A stretch of 64,000 bases of DNA. It comes from Phycisphaerales bacterium. GTDB lineage: Bacteria > Planctomycetota > Phycisphaerae > UBA1845. Of this stretch, positions 57,329 through 64,000 are shown piece by piece. Position 1 is the first letter of the stretch; each line of letters begins with the position of its first letter. The notes beneath the pieces are model-generated. The model did not search any database, was not told where the DNA came from, and saw nothing but the letters and a program-made list of their open reading frames with translations. Both the position numbers and the translations under genes were made by a program. The stretch spans positions 1 through 64,000 of the forward strand of contig JACKHG010000008.1 in NCBI GenBank assembly GCA_020639115.1, given 5' to 3'.

Positions 57329-57339
57329 GGCAAGCTCTA
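57326..57339 (+). repeat. Covarying palindrome, copy C
   Basis: TAGGGCAAGCTCTA. One arm base makes a G-T (G-U) pair, still compatible with the fold. The TAG is the stop of the OmpA-like gene. Other copies are at 11326, 20985 and 22327. Confidence 0.6.
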
Positions 57340-57452
57340 TTGTTTTGGGGCGCTGGCGACGCGGCTTTCCGTGCGGAACGCCGCCGCACCAACGCTGCGA
57401 GATTGCTGGAAACGCCGTAGTCTCCGCCCGCACACGATATTTCTGCCGAGAG

Positions 57453-57488
57453 TCCGCCGCGGGGCCTGGCCCCGGGGCGGATTTTTTT
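57453..57488 (+). terminator. Rho-independent terminator after the OmpA-like gene
   Basis: TCCGCCGCGGGGCC and GGCCCCGGGGCGGA pair with one mismatch and are followed by ATTTTTTT. This is the best terminator in the window. It lies 125 bases after the ompA-like stop. Confidence 0.85.
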
Positions 57489-57602
57489 GTCTGGCGTGCG
57501 CGGGCCGAACCGCAGTGTGCGGTCCGGAGCGCGACCCACCATTCGCCGCGTCATCTGCCATCGCCATCAGGAAAACACGCCAAGGCCGGCCTGCCGGAAC
57601 CG

Positions 57603-58376
57603 TCACACCGGTTCGATGATCTGGCCGTCGTGGGCCAGGGCCATGTCCGCGGGGAGCGCGGCGTTGGTTTCCGCGTGGGGCAGTTCGTGGGCGATGTGCG
57701 TGAAGTACGTCCGGCGGGCGCCGATCCGTTGCGCCATGGCCACCGCCTGCTCGAGGTTGAAGTGCGTCGGGTGCGGCCGCTTGCGCAGGCCGTCGAGGAT
57801 GAGCACGTCGAGGTCCTTGAGTTTTTCCAGGGACGCCGCCGGAATCGCGTTGCAGTCGGTGCAGTAGGCGATGTTGCCGAAGCGGAAACCGAAGACGGGC
57901 ATGGGCCCGTGCAGCAGGTCGAGCACCTCCACGCGGGCGCCGGCGAGTTCCAGCGGGCCCGCGGTGATCTCGTGCAGCTCGAGCGACGGTTTGTGCGACG
58001 GGTAGTCCGGATCGTCGTCGAAGACGTAGGCGAACATGCGGCGGATGGTCGCGAGGCTGGCGGCGGACCCGTAGCAGTGGATCGCCCCACCGCAAAGCCA
58101 GTTGAAGCGCCGCAAATCGTCGAGACCGGTCACGTGGTCGGCGTGCGTGTGGGTGTAGAGCACGGCGTCGATGTGGCGGATGCCGGCGGCCACGCACTGC
58201 AACCGCAGTTCGGGCGGCGTATCGACCAGAATCCGGCGGCCGGCGATATCGACCGCGATCGCCGGACGCATGCGCCGGTCGTGCGGATCGGACGAGGTGC
58301 AGACTGGGCAATCACAGCCGATCATGGGCACGCCGTGCGACGTTCCCGTGCCCAACATGACCACTTTGACATCCAT
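57603..58376 (-). CDS. MBL-fold metallo-hydrolase, PhnP-like
   Basis: This 257-aa metallo-beta-lactamase-fold hydrolase has the metal site THTHADHVTGLDDLRRF near residue 75. The N-terminal VVMLGTGTSHGVPMIGCDCPVC, with its CxCPxC, and the later FTHIAHELPHAE match PhnP-like phosphodiesterases, which hydrolyse cyclic ribosyl phosphates or related esters. Lipoyl or tRNA-processing roles are also found in this group, so the exact substrate is uncertain. It is divergent from the parvulin gene. Confidence 0.87.
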   Translation of the reverse strand: MDVKVVMLGTGTSHGVPMIGCDCPVCTSSDPHDRRMRPAIAVDIAGRRILVDTPPELRLQCVAAGIRHIDAVLYTHTHADHVTGLDDLRRFNWLCGGAIHCYGSAASLATIRRMFAYVFDDDPDYPSHKPSLELHEITAGPLELAGARVEVLDLLHGPMPVFGFRFGNIAYCTDCNAIPAASLEKLKDLDVLILDGLRKRPHPTHFNLEQAVAMAQRIGARRTYFTHIAHELPHAETNAALPADMALAHDGQIIEPV

Positions 58377-58532
58377 GCCTGCTGCCAGGTCCGCGTCACC
58401 TTCCCGAACGTCCCGCCCGCACCCGCGCCGGGCAGGAACGCGCGGTCTGCCGCGGCGGATTGTACCGGCAACGGGAGATTCTGGCGATTGCGCCGCGGGG
58501 TGTGGAGGGCGGGTCGCGGGGGCTGGCGTGAA

Positions 58533-58560
58533 TTGACATTGGCACCGCTCCTGCTACGTT
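58533..58560 (+). promoter_or_regulatory. Promoter for the parvulin gene
   Basis: TTGACA (58533-58538) and TACGTT (58555-58560) are separated by 16 bases. The start codon is at 58571, so the leader is very short, or absent. Confidence 0.5.
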
Positions 58561-58570
58561 TCAGGCGATT

Positions 58571-59698
58571 ATGGACACTCCGCATGTGCCGAAACGCAAG
58601 CTGCACTGCGATCCCCGCGGGCTCGCGTGCGCCCTGGCTGTGCTGATCCTCGTGCTGTACGGCGCGTGCGCTGCACCGGAGCCCGCCAAGCCGGCGGACA
58701 CGGTGCTCGACGCCTGGCAGAAGGCGCCGCCGCGCAAGACCGAATCGGAGACCCAGGCAAAGGCCACTCCGCCGCCCACCCCCATCCCCGACCTCATCGG
58801 CGACGCCAACTCCAACGGTGGCCCGGCGATTGCGTACGTCGACGGCCGCCCGATCGCCCGCAAGCAGGTCGTGGACCTGCTGCTGGCCGGTCACGGCGTG
58901 GGCATCCTGGAGCAGGCCGTCGTTCTGGAAAAAGCCAAGGTGATGGCCGCGGACCAGGGCATCGCGGTGACGCAGGCGGATATCGACAAGGAGTTCGAGC
59001 GGTCGCTGCGCAACCTGACGTCGCCGCTGCGTGCAGCCGGCGACCAGCCGTTCGACCGCGAGGAGGCGGAGGATATCCTCGACGAGGTGCTCTCACGCCG
59101 AAACGTGTCGCGGGCCGAGTGCATGGCGATGATCGAGCGCAACGCGTACCTGCGGGCGATCTGCAACGCCAACATGACCTTTACCGACGAGCAGTACGTC
59201 GAGGAATACCAGCGTGCGTTCGGGCCGCGGGTCCAGGTGCGGCACATCCAGGTAGCCAGCCTGGGCGACGCGGAGGACGTGCTGGAGAAGCTGGCCGCGG
59301 GCAACGATTTCGCGGAAATCGCGAAGGTCTTCAGCGCCAACCTGACGACGGCGCCGGGCGGCGGGCTGCTTGAGCCGTTTTCGCGTGAGGATCCGGACGT
59401 ACCCGCGGCGCTGGCCGAGGCGGCTTTTGCGCTGGACGAGGGGGAGGTTTCGGACCCGGTGCGGGTGGACCAGTGGTACCACGTGCTGAAGCTGGTGAAG
59501 AAAATCCCGCCGGATGACCGCCCCATCGCCGAGGTGAAGGGCGAGCTGGAGAAGCGGCTCAGGGAGCGGGTGACCGAGCCGGCGATGCAGACGCTGTACA
59601 GGTCGCTCTTTGCCCAGGCCGATATACGGGTGGTGGATCCAGTCCTGGCGGCGGAGTTCGCGCGGAAGCATCCCGAGCGGACGAAAGCGAGCCCGTAG
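58571..59698 (+). CDS. PpiC-type (parvulin) peptidyl-prolyl isomerase lipoprotein
   Basis: This 375-aa exported protein has a signal/lipobox (VLILVLYGACAAP). A Pro-rich linker leads to an N-terminal SurA-like chaperone part and a parvulin domain (about 205-305): VRHIQVASLGDAEDVLEKLA, GNDFAEIAKVFSA, GGGLLEPFSRED and LDEGEVSDPVRVDQWYHVLKL. It assists folding of envelope proteins. It lies 42 bases upstream of the adenylate kinase gene. Confidence 0.88.
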   Translation: MDTPHVPKRKLHCDPRGLACALAVLILVLYGACAAPEPAKPADTVLDAWQKAPPRKTESETQAKATPPPTPIPDLIGDANSNGGPAIAYVDGRPIARKQVVDLLLAGHGVGILEQAVVLEKAKVMAADQGIAVTQADIDKEFERSLRNLTSPLRAAGDQPFDREEAEDILDEVLSRRNVSRAECMAMIERNAYLRAICNANMTFTDEQYVEEYQRAFGPRVQVRHIQVASLGDAEDVLEKLAAGNDFAEIAKVFSANLTTAPGGGLLEPFSREDPDVPAALAEAAFALDEGEVSDPVRVDQWYHVLKLVKKIPPDDRPIAEVKGELEKRLRERVTEPAMQTLYRSLFAQADIRVVDPVLAAEFARKHPERTKASP

Positions 59699-59740
59699 CG
59701 CGCGGGCGACGAACCGGCGTCGACAACGGAGGCGAATCTC

Positions 59741-60346
59741 GTGGCGAGCAAGAAGTATCCGGCCCTGCTGTTGTTTGGATATCCCGGTTGCGGCAAGGGC
59801 ACGCAGGGCGTGACGCTCGCGGGTATGCCCAACCTGGTGCACCTCGCGATGGGCGACATCTTCCGCGGGCTGGACAAGTCGAGCCCCATCGGCCAGGAGT
59901 TCCTGTCGTACTCGACCAAGGGGCAGCTCGTTCCGGACGAGCTCACCGTGCGCGTCTGGCGCAACCACGTCGAGGCGCAGGTGGCGTCGGGGAGGATCGA
60001 CCCGGCGTACCACGTGCTGATTCTCGACGGCATTCCGCGGACGCCGGCGCAGGTCGAGCACCTGACGCCGCTGCTGGACGTGCTGAAGATCGTGCACCTG
60101 AAGATGCAGGACACCGACCGCCTCGTGGCACGGCTCAAGGGCCGCGCGGCCAAATCGAACCGCCCGGACGACGCCAAGGAAGAAGTCATCCGCAACCGCA
60201 TCAAGGTCTACGAGGACGAGACGCTCCCGGTGCTGGCCTGCTACGACAAGGCGCTGGTCGCAGACATCGACGCCGATCAGCCGCCCCTCGCGGTGCTCCG
60301 CGACATCTGCGGCGCACTCGTGCCGGTCGTGCCGGCCAAAATCTAG
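59741..60346 (+). CDS. adk: Adenylate kinase
   Basis: This 201-aa nucleotide kinase interconverts ATP, ADP and AMP. Walker A is GYPGCGKGTQ near residue 15, the AMP-binding region has MGDIFRGLD, and ILDGIPRTPAQ corresponds to the family DGFPRT. The LID is short with no zinc cysteines. A GTG start with GGAGG upstream was taken. The family also includes UMP/CMP kinases, but the pattern and length fit adenylate kinase. Confidence 0.85.
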   Translation: MASKKYPALLLFGYPGCGKGTQGVTLAGMPNLVHLAMGDIFRGLDKSSPIGQEFLSYSTKGQLVPDELTVRVWRNHVEAQVASGRIDPAYHVLILDGIPRTPAQVEHLTPLLDVLKIVHLKMQDTDRLVARLKGRAAKSNRPDDAKEEVIRNRIKVYEDETLPVLACYDKALVADIDADQPPLAVLRDICGALVPVVPAKI

Positions 60347-60430
60347 TCGCAGACATCACTTCAATCACGACCCTGCCTGTATCTCTGCCATCAACGCGCA
60401 GCCTTGCGCGTTGTCGTTCCTGATTCAACC

Positions 60431-60490
60431 GTCCCTTCGGGACTCCACTATTTGATCGCCACGTTCACCCAGCACTGAAGTGCTGGGCTA
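60431..60490 (+). repeat. Twin REP-like hairpins after adk
   Basis: GTCCCTTCGGGAC at 60431-60443 is a C(UUCG)G tetraloop hairpin, identical (reverse complement) to 5038-5050. CCCAGCAC-TGAA-GTGCTGGG at 60468-60487 is a perfect 8-bp hairpin. Similar CCCAGCAC...GTGCTGGGCTA palindromes are common interspersed repeats in bacterial genomes. They could terminate adk. Confidence 0.6.
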
Positions 60491-60542
60491 AACTCAATTC
60501 GTCCATCCCGGACGCGGCGTGCGGCCCTGCGCGTAGCTTGGG

Positions 60543-61515
60543 TCAATAGAAGTGCGTGAGCGTCCGGTGATGCGGGACCTGGACCTCGGGGAGCTTCGCG
60601 CGGCGCCAGAGTTCGTAGTCGAGCTCGTACGCGGCAACCGGGCGGCCGGCGGACGCCAGCGCGGCGACGAGCATTTCGCCGATGACGACCGTGGCGGCGC
60701 GAAGTTCGACCTCCTGCGGGCTGGCGGCCAGGATCGCCTCCTCGCGGTCGATCGTCGCGGCGAGTTCGCCGTCCAGGGTGAGCATGCCCTCGTGGCGAAA
60801 GAGCTGCGGGAGCCGGTAGTCGGCGAAGACGGTGAGCGCCGCCAGGTTGTGCAGACCCGCGTGCCCCTGGGCGATCCACGTGCGGTGCAGGTCGGCTGCA
60901 CAGATCTGCGCGCGCTTGAGAAACGCCACATGCCCGACCGGGTGGTACGCGACGTCGCGGAACGAGGGGAACTCGAGGGCGAGCCGCCGGGCGAGCAGCA
61001 GCGCGTCACCCTCCACCGCGTCCACGAGGTTGACGAACTGTCCGCCGTAGCTGATGCGGAGGATCTCCCCGGTCTCGTTGAGAATTTCCCGGCGGCGCTG
61101 CGGCAGCGGGATCGCGCGCGCCGGCGAAGATCTCCGCGACGTCGGCCTCGGAGGCTTCCGCCCAGCGCTGCGCGGTGAGCCAGGCAGGATCGCGCTCGAT
61201 CGCGCGGTGCAGCCCCGCGACCATGGCGATGGTGCGCGTCCAAGAGTGCGCGCGGTAGGTGACTTCCCAAGGGGCGTCGGACCAGAAGCAGAAATTGAGC
61301 GCGTCGCTCACGAGGACGAAGTTGGCGCCGGCCGCGCGCGTGCCGCGCAAGAGCAGCTCATCATCGGCGACCTCGATCCCGTCAGCCGCCAGACGCCGGG
61401 CGAAGGCGTCGACCGCAGCGGCGTCGATGGCGACGTGGCGGGCTGCCGCCATCACCGCCTGGCAACTCGTGAGCACCTCGGGAATGCCGACGTCCGATTC
61501 GGGTGCGATGGCCAT
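60543..61515 (-). pseudogene. Queuosine salvage protein (DUF2419), frameshifted
   Basis: The N-terminal part (from 61515) has SCQAVMAAARHVAIDAAAV, NFCFWSDAPWEVTYRAHSW and DVAEIFAGA. The C-terminal part, in another frame, has LLARRLALEFPSFRDVAYH, GHVAFLKRAQICAADL, VFADYRLPQLFRHEG and ELDYELWRRA. These are parts of the queuosine salvage protein, which recycles queuine from queuosine nucleotides for tRNA modification. A two-base gain or one-base loss in GCGCGCGCG near 61120 restores IPLPQRRREILNETGEI. An indel in a CG repeat suggests a possible sequencing error. Confidence 0.82.
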
Positions 61516-61669
61516 GGGTCGATCATCCGCAAGCGCGTCAGCCGCCCCACTGCGGCCTGCGGGCAGCATAACGGGCCACGCGCCGCCCCACAAAGCAGCA
61601 CGCACCGGCTGATGGGGCCGATGCGTGCGGAGTGTACTGCCAGTTGATTGATCCGGAACGCGCCGGCGA

Positions 61670-62008
61670 TCAGCCCGCGAACGGGTTCGGATCGAGCATC
61701 TCGCGCTTCTCGGCGACTTCCTTCATGTCCTCGGCCTCGGGCAGCGGCGCCTTCTGGGCGTCGATGACCGGCCAGTCGCCGGCGAGCTTGGCGTTAAGTT
61801 CCTTGTACTCCGACCACTTCTCGGGCAGGTCATCCTCGGCGAAGATCGCCTCCGTCGGACATTCCGGCACGCACAGCCCGCAGTCGATGCAGGTATCCGG
61901 GTCGATGGCCAGGAAGTTGATCCCCTCGTGGAAGCAGTCGACAGGACAAACCGCGACGCAGTCGGTGAATTTGCACGCCACGCACGGTTCGGCAACAACG
62001 TGAGTCAT
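61670..62008 (-). CDS. fdxA: 7Fe ferredoxin FdxA-type
   Basis: This 112-aa electron carrier binds a [3Fe-4S] and a [4Fe-4S] cluster. The pattern is EPCVACKFTDCVAVCPVDCF, followed by DTCIDCGLCVPECP. The C-terminal extension has EKWSEYKELNAKLAGDWP. It resembles the Azotobacter FdI/FdxA group. The gene is monocistronic with a GAGATGAG upstream of the ATG. Electron partners are not apparent from the neighbourhood. Confidence 0.92.
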   Translation of the reverse strand: MTHVVAEPCVACKFTDCVAVCPVDCFHEGINFLAIDPDTCIDCGLCVPECPTEAIFAEDDLPEKWSEYKELNAKLAGDWPVIDAQKAPLPEAEDMKEVAEKREMLDPNPFAG

Positions 62009-62278
62009 GATCTCATCTCCATGTCAGCCGGTAGGGCCGAAACAGCAGGTCCGGTTACTGGCGCTCTGTCCACGGAGCGCGATGCCCGCAAGACCCCCTG
62101 CCAGGAAACTAACGACTCGGCGCAAGTTGTCCAGCCCTTTTGCGGCTGGAAATCGCGCCTGCAGCGGGCGTTGCGCCCGGAATTGCCGCTTGTAAGGGTG
62201 CAGCCGCGCGTCTATATACGTGGCCCGCAGCGCGATGGCGGGTGAGAGCGGCTCGTCCGCCAGTCGATCGGTACTTTA

Positions 62279-63877
62279 GTGAGCGTTGGTCGCGACCAAC
62301 TTCCCACCTTCGTGTCCCGTCCGCACCGATTTGTTGGATCGGCCAAACTTATCGCCGCCCTGACGCTCGCCTCGCGCGTCCTGGGGGTGGTGCGTGAGAA
62401 CGCCTACGCCCAGTTCTTCGGGGCGAGCCCGCTGCTCAGCGCGTTCCGTATCGCGTTTCAGATCCCCAACCTGGCCCGGCGACTCTTCGGCGAGGGGGCG
62501 CTGACCGCGTCGTTCATCCCGGTGTTCGCCCAGGCGCGGGCGGACGATGGTGACGTCGCGGCGCGGCGGCTCGCCGGCGGCGTGTTCACCCTGCTGACCG
62601 CCGCGCTGCTGGCACTGCTGGCGTTCGGCGAGGGCGTGCTGCTGGTGATCTGGGCGTGGCAACCGGAGCCGCACCCGGCGGTCAGCCTGACGATCCTGCT
62701 GCTGCCGTACATGCTGCTGATCTGCCTGACGGCGTTCTTCGGGGGGATTCTCAACGCGGAGCACCGGTTCGCGGCGCCGGCGATCGCGCCGACGATTCTG
62801 AACGTGGTGCTGATTTCGGCGGTATGGGGCGGCGGGAAGCTACTTGACCTGGACACGCACGCGCACATGCGGCTGGTGGCGTGGGCGGCGCTGTTCGCGG
62901 GTGTGCTACAACTCGGGCTGCAATGGGTGTGGCTGCGATCGTGCGGGTTCCGGCTCGCGGTGAACTTCGACTGGCGGTCGCCGGGTGTGCGGCGGATCAT
63001 GCTGCTGATGGCGCCGATGCTGATCGGGATGTCGGCGCTGCAGATCAACACCTTCTTCGATTCGATGATCGCATTCTTCTGCGTGCCCGACGGGCGCGGT
63101 CCGGCAATCCTGGGCTATTCCCAGTACGCGAGCAACCTGCCGCTGGGGTTTTCGGCACGGCGGTCGCGACGGCCATTTTCCCGCTGCTGGCCCGGCACAA
63201 CGCGGCGAAGGATCACGTCGGATTTGCGCAGCGTCGAGGCGGGCCTGCGCACGAGCTTGTTCGTGTCGGTGCCCGCCGGTGTGGGGTTGATCCTGGTGGC
63301 CCAGCCGCTGGTGCGGTTGCTGTTTGAAAGCGAGCTGTTCACGGCGTCGGACACGGACCGCGTGGTGCTGGCGCTGCGGCTGTACTGCCTCGGCATCTGG
63401 TCCTACGCCGTGCAGCAGATGCTGGTGCGGGCGTTCCACTCGATGCAGAACAGCCGGACGCCGGTTCGGATCGCCGGCACGATGGTGGCGGTGAACTTCG
63501 TGTTGAATCTCGTGCTGGTGCACACCCGGCTCTGGGAGGCCGGCGTGGCGCTGGCGACGGCGACGACCGCGACGGCGCAGGCGCTCATCCTGGCGTACAA
63601 GCTGCACGGGCAACTGATCGGGATGCGCTGGCGTCGCGTGGCGCAGAGCATGATCAAGTGCGCGATCGCGACCGGGTTGATGGGCGTTGCGGTGTGGATC
63701 GTCGGCGGGCATTCGCCGGTGGGAGCGGTACTGCCGCAGGGGGATCTGAAGGAACTGCTCGGATGTGTCGTCGTGGGAGCGGGAGTTTACCTGGCTGCAA
63801 CCTGGGCACTGCGGATGGAGGAGGGCGCGATCATCCTGGGCCGGCGGAAGTCGCTGGAGGAGGCCGTAGCGGATTGA
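62279..63877 (+). CDS. murJ: Lipid II flippase MurJ, with compensated internal frameshift
   Basis: This 532-aa polytopic protein of the MurJ/MviN family flips lipid II for peptidoglycan assembly. It has AALTLASRVLGVVRENAYAQFFG, IPNLARRLFGEGALTASFIPVFA and VLLISAVWGG-type segments, with 13-14 predicted helices. Between about 63144 and 63235 the frame reads a non-family stretch rich in Arg (FSARRSRRPF), while a neighbouring frame gives GVFGTAVATAIFPLLARHNAAKDHVGF, the expected family sequence. The original frame resumes at SVEAGLRTSLF. Two compensating indels are therefore inferred. GTG start. Confidence 0.85.
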   Translation: MSVGRDQLPTFVSRPHRFVGSAKLIAALTLASRVLGVVRENAYAQFFGASPLLSAFRIAFQIPNLARRLFGEGALTASFIPVFAQARADDGDVAARRLAGGVFTLLTAALLALLAFGEGVLLVIWAWQPEPHPAVSLTILLLPYMLLICLTAFFGGILNAEHRFAAPAIAPTILNVVLISAVWGGGKLLDLDTHAHMRLVAWAALFAGVLQLGLQWVWLRSCGFRLAVNFDWRSPGVRRIMLLMAPMLIGMSALQINTFFDSMIAFFCVPDGRGPAILGYSQYASNLPLGFSARRSRRPFSRCWPGTTRRRITSDLRSVEAGLRTSLFVSVPAGVGLILVAQPLVRLLFESELFTASDTDRVVLALRLYCLGIWSYAVQQMLVRAFHSMQNSRTPVRIAGTMVAVNFVLNLVLVHTRLWEAGVALATATTATAQALILAYKLHGQLIGMRWRRVAQSMIKCAIATGLMGVAVWIVGGHSPVGAVLPQGDLKELLGCVVVGAGVYLAATWALRMEEGAIILGRRKSLEEAVAD

Positions 63878-63898
63878 CGCCGGTGGGCCGTGCCTGCC

Positions 63899-64000
63899 CT
63901 ACCCATTGAGCTGCTCGAAGTTGAATTCCGCGACGCGGCCGCATTCGGGGCAACAGCCTGAACGGTTGCCGCGGAGGTCGTAGCCGCAGTTCCAACAGCG
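63899..64000 (-). CDS. C-terminal end of a zinc-ribbon protein (partial)
   Basis: The minus strand at the right edge encodes a 33-residue C-terminus: CWNCGYDLRGNRSGCCPECG and a short tail ending QLNG. The start lies beyond the window. The CGYDLRG...CPECG ribbon is the same type as at residues 130-150 of the gene at 1643, so it is probably another small membrane zinc-ribbon protein. Confidence 0.65.
   Translation of the reverse strand, partial: RCWNCGYDLRGNRSGCCPECGRVAEFNFEQLNG

Overview
This 64 kb window is a high-GC bacterial chromosome segment, most likely from a planctomycete (Phycisphaerae or a relative). The assignment is inference. It rests on three PEP-CTERM anchored exported proteins, two CGYDLRG...CPECG zinc-ribbon genes, a chlamydial Hc1-like histone, a DUF1570 protease, an arginine/serine-rich exported TPR protein, a huge BNR/DUF11 secreted protein and dense short-spaced genes. 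No rRNA, tRNA, CRISPR array, prophage or intact insertion sequence was found.

Layout. 0-7.6 kb: a PilT-type pilus ATPase, a zinc-ribbon membrane protein, an orphan addiction-module component, a PEP-CTERM haem peroxidase, a frame-broken DUF4920 lipoprotein, a DUF2199 protein and a YVTN beta-propeller. 7.9-15 kb: a minus-strand heavy-metal RND efflux operon (small His/Cys exported protein, CzcC-, CzcB- and CzcA-like) with a promoter and a palindromic operator candidate in front. 15-19.5 kb: a small DNA-binding protein, two PEP-CTERM proteins and a frameshifted GT39 glycosyltransferase. 19.7-26 kb: a sulfur/amino-acid block with a class-V aminotransferase, an unlisted 56-aa exported peptide, cysteine synthase, a fused DoxDA thiosulfate:quinone oxidoreductase, an MDR oxidoreductase and a stand-alone lysine-ketoglutarate-reductase-like protein. 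26-36.7 kb: MATE transporter, Arg/Ser-rich TPR protein, HAD hydrolase, FabZ-like dehydratase, Hc1-like histone, TPR protein plus holA, a lipoprotein and a CTDC/cystine-knot secreted protein.

37.2-42.8 kb is the most coherent functional unit. An ECF41-type sigma factor with a fused SnoaL-like domain is followed by an alpha/beta hydrolase, a short-chain dehydrogenase, a cupin, a carboxymuconolactone-decarboxylase (AhpD-like) protein, a broken NmrA-type epimerase-like gene and an RsbU/SpoIIE-type phosphatase. A TGTCACA-N16-GGTC sequence lies before the hydrolase and closely resembles the published ECF41 promoter, so the cassette looks like a self-contained sigma regulon.

43-64 kb: a 1709-aa secreted protein, a DUF1570 protease with NnrE, surE, an overlapping AAA-TPR/TPR-membrane gene pair, PlsC, a double-CDGSH protein, an unusually long prepilin peptidase, an OmpA-like lipoprotein with a clear terminator, an MBL hydrolase, a parvulin, adenylate kinase, a frameshifted queuosine-salvage gene, a 7Fe ferredoxin, MurJ with a compensated frameshift, and a partial zinc-ribbon gene at the edge.

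Two cross-cutting signals stand out. Five genes carry apparent indels, which argues for either sequence error or pseudogenisation. A short covarying palindrome (TAGAGCAAGCTCTA type) occurs four times, and in three of them its TAG is the stop codon of the upstream gene.
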